A stretch of DNA of 37,331 nt, taken from contig JBEKJU010000014.1 of assembly GCA_050011095.1 (NCBI GenBank), forward strand, positions 1 through 37,331, in the 5' to 3' direction. This document shows, piece after piece, positions 1 to 8,006 of this stretch (position 1 is the first letter of the stretch; the number at the start of each line of letters is the position of its first letter). This DNA is from JBEKJU01 sp050011095 (lineage in GTDB: Bacteria > Desulfobacterota > Syntrophorhabdia > Syntrophorhabdales > WCHB1-27). The notes under the pieces were generated by a model. It saw only the letters and a program-made list of their open reading frames with translations, was not told the origin of the DNA and made no database searches. A program made the translations under genes and the position numbers.

Positions 1-14
1 GATAAGGAGTCTTC

Positions 15-2111
15 ATGAAGAAGTACGAAACGGAGTTTATAAGGAATCTCGGCATTTTTTCACACGGAGGGGAGGGCAAGACGACGATTGTCGAGGCCAT
101 GCTCTTTCTTGCCGGAGAGAATACGAGACTCGGCAGGGTCGATGAGGGCACGTCGCTCATGGACTACGAGCCCGAGGAGATAGAGAGAAAGGCGACCATA
201 TCGTCGTCGCTCGCCTGTTTCGAGTGGAATAAATACAAGATCAACCTCATCGACACACCTGGGGATGACAACTTCATCTACGACGCCAAGCTCTGCATGA
301 AGGTGGTGGACGGGGTGGTCATCGTGGTGAGCGCCGTCTCGGGTGTCAGGGTCCAGACGGAGAAGGTGTGGGAGTATGCGGGAGAGTTCGGCATACCCGT
401 CTGTTTTTTCGTCAACAAGATGGACAGGGAGCGCGCCGATTTCGGCCGCACCATCGAGGATTTGCAGAAGAACTTCACCGACAAGAGCATCGTGCCCGTG
501 CAATTGCCCATCGGTCAGGAGGATACGTTCAGGGGCGTGATCGACCTCATTTCCATGAAGGCGTACATTGCGAGGGACGAACAGCCAGGGGCCTTCGACG
601 AGGCGGAGATCCCCGCGGAGCTTCAGGGGGAGGCGGCGAAATACAGGGAAAAGCTGATCGAATCGGCCGTCGAGATGAACGACGAGGTGATGGAGCGCTA
701 CCTGAACGGTGACGAGATCACGAACGATGAGATCGAGGCGTGCCTGAAAGGGGGCATCCGGGACCGGAAGATCGCGCCCGTCATGGTCGGGGCCGCCGGA
801 AAGGGTATCGGCGTCCAGCAGCTTCTCGATAACGTCGTGAAATATTTTCCCGACCCCCTCTACGCCGGGAAGGTGAGCGGCATCGACCCGGCCTCCGGCA
901 AGGCGGTCGAAAGGCAGATGTCAGCGACCGGGCCCTTCAGCGCCTTCGTCTTCAAGACGATCACCGATCCCTTCGCCGGGAAGCTGACCCTCTTCAAGGT
1001 CTATTCCGGGGAGCTTCACCCCGACAGCGTCGTCCTGAACGTGAAGAAGGACGAAAAGGAGCGCATAGGCCAGATATTCTATCTCGTGGGCAAGAAGCAG
1101 AAGCCCGCGGGCTTCGTATCGGTGGGCGATATCGCGGCCGTCGCCAAACTCAGGGAGGCGACGACGGGCGATACCCTCTGCGACGAGAAATCGCCGATCC
1201 AGTATCAGGAAGTCGTCCTGCCCCCGCCCCTCATCTCCTTTTCCCTCTACCCGAAATCAAAGGGCGACGAGGACAAGCTCAACACGTCGCTCCAGAGGCT
1301 CATCGAGGAAGACCCCAGCATCCGGTATTCACGGGACGAGCAGACGAAGGAGTTCATCATTTCCGGCATGGGGCAGATACATATAGAGGTCCTCGTGGCG
1401 CGGATGAAGAGGAAGTTCGGCGTCGACGTCGAGCTTCGCGAGCCGAAGGTGCCCTACAAGGAGACGATAAAGGGGAGGACGAAGGTCCAGGGCAAATACA
1501 AGAAGCAGTCGGGAGGAAAGGGCCAGTACGGCGACTGCTGGCTTGAGTTCGAGCCCCTTTCCCACGGCACGGGCTTCGAGTTCGTCGACAAGATCGTGGG
1601 CGGCGCTATACCCAGGCAGTATATTCCCTCGGTGGAAAAGGGCATTGTCGAGGCCATGAACCACGGCATCCTCGCGGGCTTTCCCGTGACCGACTTCAAG
1701 GCCACCGTCTACGACGGCTCCTACCACGACGTGGACTCCTCCGATATGGCCTTCAAGATCGCCGCCTCCATGGGCTTCAAGAAAGGCATGGAGCAGGCGC
1801 TGCCGACCCTGCTGGAGCCGATCATGAAGGTCGAGGTGGTCATGCCGGAGGAGTTCGTGGGCGATATCATGGGCGACATGAACGCCCGGCGCGGGAAGAT
1901 CATGGGCGTCGAGGCGAAGGGGACGAACCAGATCGTCAAGGCGGTGGTGCCCATGGCGGAGATGCTGAAATACGCGCCTGACCTCCGGTCGATGACGGGC
2001 GGCCGCGGCATGTTCACCATGGAGTTCTCCCATTATGAAGAGGTGCCGGCGCACATCTCGCAGAAGGTGATAGACCAGGCGAACAAGGAGCGGGAGGCGG
2101 CGGAAAAGTAG
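15..2111 (+). CDS. fusA: Elongation factor G (EF-G) paralogue
   Basis: A 698-residue translational GTPase that drives ribosomal translocation, or a specialised EF-G2-type variant acting in translocation or ribosome recycling in the cytoplasm. The P-loop lies at residues 16-24 (SHGGEGKTT), where housekeeping EF-G usually reads AHIDAGKTT. G2 and G3 follow as DYEPEE and DTPGDDNF, and the NKMD guanine-binding motif is near residue 136. Domains II to V follow at normal family length, including a late conserved ARRG-type loop (NARRGKIMG). An SD-like AAGGAG lies just upstream of the ATG. The gene stands alone rather than in a str operon with rpsL/rpsG and tufA, and its GTPase-domain P-loop is divergent. 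I infer a second EF-G rather than the sole essential copy. A TetM-type ribosome-protection protein is less likely. Confidence 0.93.
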   Translation: MKKYETEFIRNLGIFSHGGEGKTTIVEAMLFLAGENTRLGRVDEGTSLMDYEPEEIERKATISSSLACFEWNKYKINLIDTPGDDNFIYDAKLCMKVVDGVVIVVSAVSGVRVQTEKVWEYAGEFGIPVCFFVNKMDRERADFGRTIEDLQKNFTDKSIVPVQLPIGQEDTFRGVIDLISMKAYIARDEQPGAFDEAEIPAELQGEAAKYREKLIESAVEMNDEVMERYLNGDEITNDEIEACLKGGIRDRKIAPVMVGAAGKGIGVQQLLDNVVKYFPDPLYAGKVSGIDPASGKAVERQMSATGPFSAFVFKTITDPFAGKLTLFKVYSGELHPDSVVLNVKKDEKERIGQIFYLVGKKQKPAGFVSVGDIAAVAKLREATTGDTLCDEKSPIQYQEVVLPPPLISFSLYPKSKGDEDKLNTSLQRLIEEDPSIRYSRDEQTKEFIISGMGQIHIEVLVARMKRKFGVDVELREPKVPYKETIKGRTKVQGKYKKQSGGKGQYGDCWLEFEPLSHGTGFEFVDKIVGGAIPRQYIPSVEKGIVEAMNHGILAGFPVTDFKATVYDGSYHDVDSSDMAFKIAASMGFKKGMEQALPTLLEPIMKVEVVMPEEFVGDIMGDMNARRGKIMGVEAKGTNQIVKAVVPMAEMLKYAPDLRSMTGGRGMFTMEFSHYEEVPAHISQKVIDQANKEREAAEK

Positions 2112-2115
2112 TACA

Positions 2116-2243
2116 ATGGCGGCAAATAAGAAGCCATCTGCTTCGTTGCGCTTCGCCGAGTGACACTCCGACGTACAAAAAAGTACGCCTCCGTGTCCCT
2201 CAAGCTCGCGCGCCTCGCATCCGATCTTCTTCTTTGCCGCCAT
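2116..2243. repeat. 128-bp palindromic element with inverted-repeat ends
   Basis: Outer arms at 2116-2133 and 2226-2243 are 18 nt each and complementary except for one base. The centre holds the smaller hairpin CGTAC-loop-GTACG (around 2169-2186), itself flanked by GACAC/GTGTC. The element starts 4 nt after the EF-G stop codon. No ORF fits it. A second element of the same architecture lies at 32483-32636, also at a gene end. It may be a MITE-like or REP-like element acting as a 3' mRNA structure. I see nothing else convincing between its end and position 2466. Confidence 0.6.
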
Positions 2244-2466
2244 ATCCGTTTCTTCATAGATGAAAGCAATCCATAAACAATGAAGGTAGATACCACGATC
2301 CAGCAATTTTCTGAACGATGGCAAGCCCAATATCGATTTGCAGTTCGAACGAGCTATGTAGTTTATTATTTCCTTTCAAACTCAGATTTAAATTGGGCAA
2401 TGGAGAGACTTGAAGAAAAGGGGAATAATAGGCCACATACAAGACTAAACATTGTACGTCACCACA

Positions 2467-2610
2467 ATGGAGCGCGTCAGGGCGAAACTGGTTCTTTCGA
2501 AACCCAAGCAATCCGCGCATCTTCGTCTTGAGCAGGAGGCTATCGAGCTTTTCAAGACGCGGGGCAAAGGGCATATTCCCCGCATGCGGGCGGTTATAAG
2601 GAGTAAGTGA
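2467..2610 (+). CDS. Small BrnA/CopG-like antitoxin, orphan or remnant
   Basis: A 47-residue ORF whose second half (LRLEQEAIELFKTRGKGH followed by IPRMRAVIRS) resembles the ribbon-helix-helix tail of BrnA-type antitoxins. In that family the usual pattern is a strand with Arg-Leu, then FKxxGKGYQxRINAVL. Such proteins bind a toxin and repress their own operon. BrnA proteins are normally about 80-100 residues with a partner BrnT upstream. Here the N-terminal part is very short, and I see no BrnT-like ORF in any frame nearby. The gene sits in a gap between EF-G and a convergent outer-membrane protein gene. It may be a degraded toxin-antitoxin remnant or a short orphan regulator. No convincing SD precedes the ATG. 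Confidence 0.4.
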   Translation: MERVRAKLVLSKPKQSAHLRLEQEAIELFKTRGKGHIPRMRAVIRSK

Positions 2611-2667
2611 CCGCTCATAGAACGCCCAAACGATGAGAGGCCGAAAGTGGCTACCGATCGGCGGGGA

Positions 2668-3474
2668 TTACTTTCGCCTTTCATCGGTCCAGCCCACGGT
2701 GAGCACCTGCAGGGCGATGTAGACCTGTAGGTCGGGACCGTAGCGGAGGCTCCGGCCGGCCGAAAAGAGCAGGTTATACCCATTGCTCAACTTCAACGTG
2801 CCGCCCAGGTTGAAGCCTATATCATACGTCTCATCCACATTCCTGGCGGTATTGGTATACAGCTCCGCTCCCAGCTCCAGCCATTCGCTGATTTTTCTAT
2901 TGAGTACGGCGCCTTCGTACCAAAAATTCCGCGTATCCCTGGCTGTCTGGATCCAGTAGCCGATATTGCCGTAAAGCGTCCACTCGCCCCATGTCTTCTG
3001 CGGCACAAAAGGGACGATATATGAAGGCTTGCCGTCTCCCAGGCCCTTGGTTTTGCTACCCGTAGGAAGGGCGATCTGGGGATACGTGGCCAGAAGGAAA
3101 CGCTTTTCATCCTGTTCGTAAAAACGCCACTTGACGCCAACAAGGGTGTCTCCCAACCCCTGTTGCTGTCTTCCGCCTTCCGGACTGACATAGAGGTAAG
3201 GAGATTCAACCTTGAGTTGCAGGTTGGGCTTGTAGCCATAGTTGACGTCAAGAAGCGGCGTCTGGATGGTGCGATCATGCCCGGTTTGCTCCAGGGTGAA
3301 CGCATTATTGATCTCAAACCCGCGCCATTCCGGTGTCTCCGGGTCATCCGTGACGAAGGGCGGACCCCCAAAGACCATGGAGGGAACAAAGGAGAGGCAC
3401 ACAACGAGGCCCAGTATCAGCGAAGCTGCCCCAAGTCGCAAACGTGACAACGAGGCGACGTATCTGTTTTTCAC
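2668..3474 (-). CDS. Outer-membrane protein, MetA-pathway-of-phenol-degradation (PF13557-like) family
   Basis: About 268 residues from a GTG start at 3474. An earlier in-frame GTG at 3558 would add 28 polar residues ahead of the signal peptide, so I prefer 3474. The N-terminus is a classic signal peptide: basic RLRLGAAS, hydrophobic LILGLVVCLSFVPS, then a cleavage region before GGPPFVTDDPE. The mature part opens with the PPFVTDDP motif typical of this family and continues as alternating amphipathic beta strands (for example LLDVNYGYKPNLQLKVESPY), consistent with an outer-membrane beta barrel. Members are often annotated as putative transporters. The family name comes from a phenol-degradation locus and does not by itself prove a role in aromatic breakdown. 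It is a single gene with a palindrome in its upstream region (3604-3629). Confidence 0.75.
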   Translation of the reverse strand: MKNRYVASLSRLRLGAASLILGLVVCLSFVPSMVFGGPPFVTDDPETPEWRGFEINNAFTLEQTGHDRTIQTPLLDVNYGYKPNLQLKVESPYLYVSPEGGRQQQGLGDTLVGVKWRFYEQDEKRFLLATYPQIALPTGSKTKGLGDGKPSYIVPFVPQKTWGEWTLYGNIGYWIQTARDTRNFWYEGAVLNRKISEWLELGAELYTNTARNVDETYDIGFNLGGTLKLSNGYNLLFSAGRSLRYGPDLQVYIALQVLTVGWTDERRK

Positions 3475-3603
3475 GCCACTAATCCCGCAACGTGAGATAT
3501 CGACGATATGCTGTCGATAGTGTTTGCGATCGTGTTTGTCCCCTTCGCAGTTTCTCACGCCTCACCACAATACACCCAATCCGCCTCTTTTCTCAATCGC
3601 CAG

Positions 3604-3629
3604 ATGGGACAAAATGTATTTTGTCCCAT
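3604..3629. promoter_or_regulatory. Perfect 11-bp-arm palindrome, candidate operator
   Basis: Arms 3604-3614 and 3619-3629 (core TGGGACAAAA / TTTTGTCCCA) are perfectly complementary around a 4-nt centre. A degenerate half-site, CTGGACAAAA, lies near 3687. The site is in the intergenic region between the leftward outer-membrane protein gene and the rightward dtd group, where a dimeric repressor or activator could control either. It could instead act as an RNA hairpin, but no U-run follows directly. Confidence 0.5.
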
Positions 3630-3726
3630 ATTATTAAATCGCCCCCTCGGACCGGCGCCGGTTTGACCGCTATGGACGATCCCAAAACTGGACAAAAGGA
3701 AGGACGCGCGCTATTCTAATCATGAG

Positions 3727-3831
3727 ATGAACGCGGAAACCGAACAACCCGAGGATTTCGCCACCCTCTATTGCCGCGCCTTTAAGGGCTATGGGGTGTC
3801 GGCGTTATGGAGCAGCCGCGGCAACCCATGA
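3727..3831 (+). CDS. Short ORF translationally coupled to dtd (34 aa)
   Basis: A 34-codon ORF whose TGA overlaps the dtd ATG as ATGA (3828-3831), the usual arrangement for translational coupling. The peptide has a plausible coding composition (EDFATLYCRAFKGYGVSALW). It resembles the start of a longer hypothetical protein whose body is missing here. No clear SD precedes either this ORF or dtd, so re-initiation from it could be how dtd is translated. I do not recognise a function. It may be a leader peptide, a truncated gene, or chance. Confidence 0.3.
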   Translation: MNAETEQPEDFATLYCRAFKGYGVSALWSSRGNP

Positions 3832-4271
3832 GAGCGGTCATACAGCGCGTCAAGGAGGCAAGGGTCACGGTGGACGGCCGGGTCGCGGGCGAGATCGGAT
3901 CGGGTCTCATGGTGCTCGTCGGCATCCGCAAGGACGATACGGACCGCGACATCGACTGGATGGTGGAAAAGATCGTGAACCTCCGCATCTTCGAGACCGG
4001 GGAGGGCAAGCTCGACAGGTCGCTTGTCGATACGGGCGGCGCGCTCCTTCTCGTTTCCCAGTTCACCCTTTACGGCGACTGCAAAAAGGGCAGACGCCCC
4101 TCGTTCTCCGACGCCATGGACGCGGACGGCGCGAGGCGCATGTTCGAGGCATTCGTGGAAAAGGCCCGGCTGAAGGTCGGCCGGGTCGAGACGGGCGTCT
4201 TCCAGGCGATGATGGACGTCCAGCTCGTCAATGATGGGCCGGTCACGCTCATCCTCGATTCGCGGGCATAG
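3828..4271 (+). CDS. dtd: D-aminoacyl-tRNA deacylase
   Basis: Hydrolyses D-aminoacyl-tRNAs (and Gly-tRNA(Ala)) in the cytoplasm, protecting translation from mis-charged tRNAs. From the ATG at 3828 the protein is 147 residues, the normal family length, and begins MRAVIQRVKEARVTVDG as Dtd does. An in-frame ATG at 3807 would add seven atypical residues. The two hallmark regions are present: SQFTLYGDCKKGRRPSF (the SQFTLY motif) and the Gly-Pro segment read here as NDGPVTLILDS (family consensus NxGPVT). The start overlaps a short upstream ORF. The next gene begins 7 nt downstream, so dtd and the membrane methyltransferase-like gene are probably co-transcribed. Confidence 0.95.
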   Translation: MRAVIQRVKEARVTVDGRVAGEIGSGLMVLVGIRKDDTDRDIDWMVEKIVNLRIFETGEGKLDRSLVDTGGALLLVSQFTLYGDCKKGRRPSFSDAMDADGARRMFEAFVEKARLKVGRVETGVFQAMMDVQLVNDGPVTLILDSRA

Positions 4272-4278
4272 TATCCCC

Positions 4279-4959
4279 ATGGCCGATAGACCCGCCTGTC
4301 TTTTTTCCCGTCCCTTCGACCCCATCGGCCGCATCGAAAGGCTCCTCTCCCCGAAAGGGGCGAGCCGGGCGCTCCGGGCCTGTCTCGTCGTGGCCTTCGG
4401 CGTTTTGCTGATCCATCGGGCGAGTGAGTACCGCACCTATTCGTGGAAGCCCCTCTGGGTCGTGGAGACGCTCGTTTTCGTGGTCTTCGTCGTGAGCTAC
4501 GCGGTGCGGTCCGACCCTGTGGAACGGTCACGGGGGGTCAGGGAGATCGTGGTCCCCCTCATCGGCGCGGCACTACCCTTCACCCTGCTCCTGGCCCCGG
4601 TGCCTAGCTGGATGGCCCGCGACGCCGCGATCCTCCGGATCGTCTTCTCATGGATGACCGCATCGACCGCCTTTACGCTCTGGGGCCTCTGGACGCTGCG
4701 GCGCTCCTTCAGCATTACCGTCGAGGCCCGCGGCCTCGTGACGGGCGGTCCCTACGCCTGGGTGCGCCATCCGGTCTACGCGGGCGAGATCGCCGCCGCC
4801 GCCGGCGTCGCCGCCTGGCGGCTGAGCGCGGTCAACATCCTGATTTTCCTTGCCTTTGTGGTTGTCCAACTCGTAAGGTCGCGCACGGAGGAAGAAAAGC
4901 TCACCCGCGTCCTGCCCGGCTACGGGGCATATCTGCGGCGCGCCCGCTGGTTCTGGTGA
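4279..4959 (+). CDS. Isoprenylcysteine carboxyl methyltransferase-like membrane protein
   Basis: About 226 residues from the ATG at 4279. Several hydrophobic membrane segments are followed by the conserved C-terminal block of the ICMT/PEMT-like family: LVTGGPYAWVRHPVYAGE, where the R-H-P-x-Y motif contributes to S-adenosylmethionine binding, and then E-E-x-K-L with a terminal GYGAYLRRARWF. Bacterial members methylate small hydrophobic substrates or phospholipid-like molecules, but few have known substrates. It starts 7 nt after dtd. I cannot name the substrate. Confidence 0.8.
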   Translation: MADRPACLFSRPFDPIGRIERLLSPKGASRALRACLVVAFGVLLIHRASEYRTYSWKPLWVVETLVFVVFVVSYAVRSDPVERSRGVREIVVPLIGAALPFTLLLAPVPSWMARDAAILRIVFSWMTASTAFTLWGLWTLRRSFSITVEARGLVTGGPYAWVRHPVYAGEIAAAAGVAAWRLSAVNILIFLAFVVVQLVRSRTEEEKLTRVLPGYGAYLRRARWFW

Positions 4960-4992
4960 CCCCTGCCCGGCCTGGACCCCTCGCCCCTTCCC

Positions 4993-5457
4993 TCACCACA
5001 CGAGATTCAGTCTATCGCGCCACTTGACCGGCAGTCTGCGGCCAAGAGAGACCCAATGGCGGCTCCGCCGGGATGAGAAAAGAACCGTCACCGACAGAAG
5101 GAAGACCGCCGGGTCCAGATAGATGCCCCACGACGTCATGGTCGATCCGATAGCCCCGAAACAACCGCATTCCACATCCATCCCCCGCGAGAGCAGGATA
5201 GCCTTGGTAATGAAGAAAGAAATGCTCAACAGGGCGATGCCGAGGGCGGACAGGCGGGTGAGTACGCCGAGCAGCAGGCCGATTGCGCAGGCAAGCTCAA
5301 TGAACGGGAGGGCCCATCCGAAGCCGATGGCCAGCGGTCCCGGCAGTATCTCCAGATTGTACACCATGGCAACCGAGTAGTGTTCGATATTCACGAGCTT
5401 TCCGAACGCGGAGACAAGAAAGGTCGCGGCCAGAACCAGGCGGCAGGCAAGGACCAC
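4993..5457 (-). CDS. MauE/DoxX-family redox-associated membrane protein
   Basis: Four hydrophobic segments of DoxX/MauE type. The first reads LVLAATFLVSAFGKLVNIEHY, interrupted here by the family's Gly-Lys signature. The loop before the last helix carries ECGCFG, the Cys-x-Cys motif of MauE-like proteins, which are thought to support disulfide formation or electron transfer in periplasmic protein maturation. The only standard start in this frame is GTG at 5457, which lacks an SD and would clip the N-terminus. The open frame continues upstream through plausible residues to an ATA at 5521-5523, preceded by an excellent GGAGGTG SD, so the true product may start there (see findings). A 70-residue ORF with a Cys-Gly-Cys motif lies upstream on the same strand. 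Confidence 0.75.
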   Translation of the reverse strand: MVLACRLVLAATFLVSAFGKLVNIEHYSVAMVYNLEILPGPLAIGFGWALPFIELACAIGLLLGVLTRLSALGIALLSISFFITKAILLSRGMDVECGCFGAIGSTMTSWGIYLDPAVFLLSVTVLFSSRRSRHWVSLGRRLPVKWRDRLNLVW

Positions 5458-5670
5458 GTACCGGTTTTCGAAGAACTTGTTTCGACTGGTGCCGCTCGCA
5501 TCGACGGCCGATTGTTCTTTTATGGCACACCTCCGGGACCGACGCCCTCCGTTGCCCCCTTTCCCACGTCACCGTTGGACCAAACGAAGACGGGGAGGTG
5601 TGTCTGATGAATGACAAGGTGGCGTAGATGGGGGAAAAAAGGGACTCGCGAGGAACCCCATGAGGGGTTG

Positions 5671-5883
5671 CTATTGCGAGGTGTCTGGCAAATCATCGAT
5701 ATCTTGTATGAATCCGATGATGTAGTCGTTAACCGCGTTGAGTCCGCATCCGCATGTCCCGAGGGCCAATCCGCTGTTCTGAAACACAACATAGCCCCGA
5801 TCGTCAGGGGCTGCCTCAAAACCCTGATCCTTGTCGCCCTGGGTGACGCCCTCTTTGGGTATCTGCTTGCTCATCATAATCAT
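5671..5883 (-). CDS. Small hypothetical protein with a TCGCG motif (70 aa)
   Basis: A 70-residue ORF starting with several in-frame Met codons (MIMMSKQ). It contains LGTCGCGLNAVNDYIIGFIQ near its C-terminus and has no signal peptide. It lies about 150 bp upstream of the MauE/DoxX-like gene on the same strand, so the two could be co-transcribed. The SD is weak. I recognise no family. The Cys-Gly-Cys motif and the neighbouring redox-type membrane protein make a functional link possible but unproven. The rest of the 5524-5958 interval shows no other convincing gene. Confidence 0.35.
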   Translation of the reverse strand: MIMMSKQIPKEGVTQGDKDQGFEAAPDDRGYVVFQNSGLALGTCGCGLNAVNDYIIGFIQDIDDLPDTSQ

Positions 5884-5958
5884 AAGATATCAGATGATAA
5901 TCACCATGCCAAGCGAAAATCGACGGCAATGCAAAAATATTTGCGGGGTGCACTTTTT

Positions 5959-6240
5959 CGCCTCCGCCCATTCCTTTTCATGAGGGGGAAGCCGGGGCAC
6001 CCGCTTGCGGGTCGGGCTCCGCCGATGAAGGGGGCGACGCTAGCCCGCCGGCTGGTTTTTTCGCCTCCGCCCATTCCTTTTCATGAGGGGGAAGCCGGGG
6101 CACCCGCTTGCGGGTCGGGCTCCGCCGATGAAGGGGGCGACGCTAGCCCGCCGGCTGGTTTTTTCGCCTCCGCCCCTTCCTTTTTATGAGGGGGAGGACT
6201 CCGTGAGCTTTGCTCACGGAGGGGGCGACGCTAGCCCCAT
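5959..6240 (-). repeat. Tandem 103-bp repeat and partial third copy (interspersed repeat family)
   Basis: Two apparently identical 103-bp units (5959-6061 and 6062-6164) are followed by a divergent partial unit (6165-6240). Units contain GGGCGACGCTAGC, hairpin-forming segments (CCCGCTTGCGGG, and CCGTGAG/CTCACGG in the last unit) and a pyrimidine tract. The same family, in the opposite orientation, occurs at 8492-8655 and 12519-12756, with related pieces at 14576-14713 and 24720-24765. The array lies directly downstream of the leftward methyltransferase gene and is oriented with it. It is not CRISPR: there are no spacers. Confidence 0.8.
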
Positions 6241-6247
6241 TAAATTG

Positions 6248-7363
6248 CTAGCCGCGATACTGGTAGAGATAGCAGAGTATGTTGCCGTTATAGAGCTTCC
6301 TTTTCCTGTCCGCCTTCCGGCCGAAGAGCCTCTCGAAGTGCGCGTCGGGAGAGAGAGCGAAGAGGGACCAGCCGTCGAGTGAGCGATAGACATCCCCCAT
6401 GGCCCGCAGGAGCCGTTGCACCTGGGCGGCCTCGCCCGTCCTCTCGCCATAGGGCGGGTTTGAGACGATGCAGCCGTGTTTCCTGGACGACCTGAATTCC
6501 GCAAGCGGCAGTTTCTGGAAGGATATGGTGTCGGCGACGCCCGCGGCCTCGGCGTTCCGCCTCGCGATCCTCAGCACCCGTCCGTCCGCGTCGGACGCGC
6601 GTATCCGCAAGCGTTCGCGGCTCTCACGCGATCTCGCATCGGATCTCGCCTCCTCCCAGAGCGTCTTCGGCATGAATGGCCATTCCTCGGAGACGAAGGA
6701 CCTCCGGATGCCGGGAGCCATGTTCCTGCCCATGAGGGCCGCCTCGATCGCGATGGTGCCCGACCCGGCCAGGGGGTCGGCGAACTCCCTTTGCGGTTCC
6801 CATCGTGAGAGACGCACGAGGGCCGCCGCGAGGGTTTCCTTGAGGGGGGCATCCCCGCTTGCGGTCCGGTAACCCCTCTTGTGGAGGCCCGCCCCCGACG
6901 TATCGACGGTGAGGGTGGCGTGATCGCGCACAAGGGCGACTTCTATACGGTAGAGGGGACCCGTCTCCGGAAACCATGCGCCGTGGTAGCGCCTTTTCAT
7001 CGCCTCCACGACGGCCTTCTTGACGATGGCCTGGCAGTCGGGAACACTAAAAAGGCGCGATCTGACTGATTTGCCGATGACGTGCATCCTCCCATCGGCG
7101 GGAATGAGCGCCTCCCATGGGACATCGCGGGTCCGCTCGAAAAGCTCCCCGAAGTCGGTCGCCTCGAACTCGGCCATCCTGAGGAGGAGCCGGTCGGCCG
7201 TCCGCAGGCCTATATTGCACCGGGCGATATCCTTCGCATCGCCCGGAAACGAGACGCGCCCGTTCTCCACCACGAGTTCCCCATAGCCGAGGGCCTTCAA
7301 TTCGTCGGCCACGACGGCCTCGACCCCGAAGGCCGCCGTGGCGATAAGCGTGTAGTCCGCCAT
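6248..7363 (-). CDS. THUMP-domain class I SAM-dependent rRNA methyltransferase (RlmL N-terminal/YpsC-like)
   Basis: A 371-residue RNA guanine-N2 methyltransferase of the type that makes m2G in 23S rRNA. The N-terminal ferredoxin-like/THUMP region spans roughly residues 1-155 and starts LIATAAFGVEAVVADELKAL. The Rossmann methyltransferase follows: FADPLAGSGTIAIEAAL (motif I, around residue 197) and CIVSNPPYGER (motif IV NPPY, around residue 306). The length fits the stand-alone YpsC-like form rather than the E. coli RlmL-RlmK fusion of about 700 residues. It is a single gene, with a tandem repeat array beginning 7 bp after its stop. The exact target base is inferred from the family. Confidence 0.9.
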   Translation of the reverse strand: MADYTLIATAAFGVEAVVADELKALGYGELVVENGRVSFPGDAKDIARCNIGLRTADRLLLRMAEFEATDFGELFERTRDVPWEALIPADGRMHVIGKSVRSRLFSVPDCQAIVKKAVVEAMKRRYHGAWFPETGPLYRIEVALVRDHATLTVDTSGAGLHKRGYRTASGDAPLKETLAAALVRLSRWEPQREFADPLAGSGTIAIEAALMGRNMAPGIRRSFVSEEWPFMPKTLWEEARSDARSRESRERLRIRASDADGRVLRIARRNAEAAGVADTISFQKLPLAEFRSSRKHGCIVSNPPYGERTGEAAQVQRLLRAMGDVYRSLDGWSLFALSPDAHFERLFGRKADRKRKLYNGNILCYLYQYRG

Positions 7364-8006
7364 GGGTCATATATTACTACGTATTCGGACGTGATGTGGA
7401 GGGATATTGGAAAAGGGCGGACCCCATTCCAGGGGCGGGGGCATGTTCCGCCCCCCTGTCCCTGGATTATGGGGCGGGGGCATGTTTTGCCTCCCGTCCC
7501 ATAGGGGATATCGGCGTCTCCCGAGGATAACCGCCGGGCGAAAAAAGGCCCTTCCGCCCCTGGCCGCCCCCTTTCGTCATCTTTAACCGCAAGACCTTGT
7601 GAAGAATAGTTAGTGTATGGGAAGGGACAGCACACCCACGTTTCGGCGCATCTGCGCGAGCGCACGCGCCTGGCGCCCTCCTGCCTTTGAGCGCTCCTTC
7701 CCGGCGTCTCTCGCCCGGCGTACCTTGCCGGTGCACTCTGCCCGGCGTGCCTCCGTCCGGAGCGACCGCCTTAAGGGCACACCGCTTGTGCCCTCGCGCG
7801 CTTAGCGGCCCGTCGGCTTTACCCCTTCTAAGAGAATCTGCGTACGATTCACATTATTGTCAACCAGCGGAACTCCATCAATCGGGAATCACGGCTTATC
7901 GGTCAGGAGGCGCCTTCCGCGTGATGGGGCGCGATGAATGCGCAGCCCGGTATTTAAGTTATCCCCGGATCGTCCGATAATAGTCATAAGGGAAAGGAGA
8001 AGGTCC
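7364..8006. other. Intergenic region without a convincing gene
   Basis: This gap separates divergently transcribed genes. It holds two direct repeats of GGGGCGGGGGCATGTT (near 7433 and 7471) within a G/C-rich block. A compact hairpin near 7773-7795 (AGGGCAC/GTGCCCT) lies in a Pro/Arg/Ser-codon-like GC-rich stretch. Short ORFs here have shadow-like composition and no SD. Promoters for both flanking genes must lie here, but I could not identify them with confidence. Confidence 0.5.

Noticed and set aside
15..2111. TetM-type ribosomal protection protein
   Set aside because: The N-terminal motif and overall domain spacing fit EF-G, and the late NARRG region is EF-G-like. No resistance context.
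2280..2531. 83-residue plus-strand ORF upstream of the antitoxin-like gene
   Set aside because: No SD, no family resemblance, and it overlaps the more convincing BrnA-like frame. It is not a BrnT toxin.
5959..6240. Possible CRISPR array
   Set aside because: The 103-bp units abut each other with no variable spacers, units exceed CRISPR length, and no cas genes are present.
7617..7980. Short Arg/Pro/Ser-rich ORFs in the 7.4-8.0 kb gap
   Set aside because: No SD, overlapping in two frames, and composition typical of GC-rich non-coding DNA.
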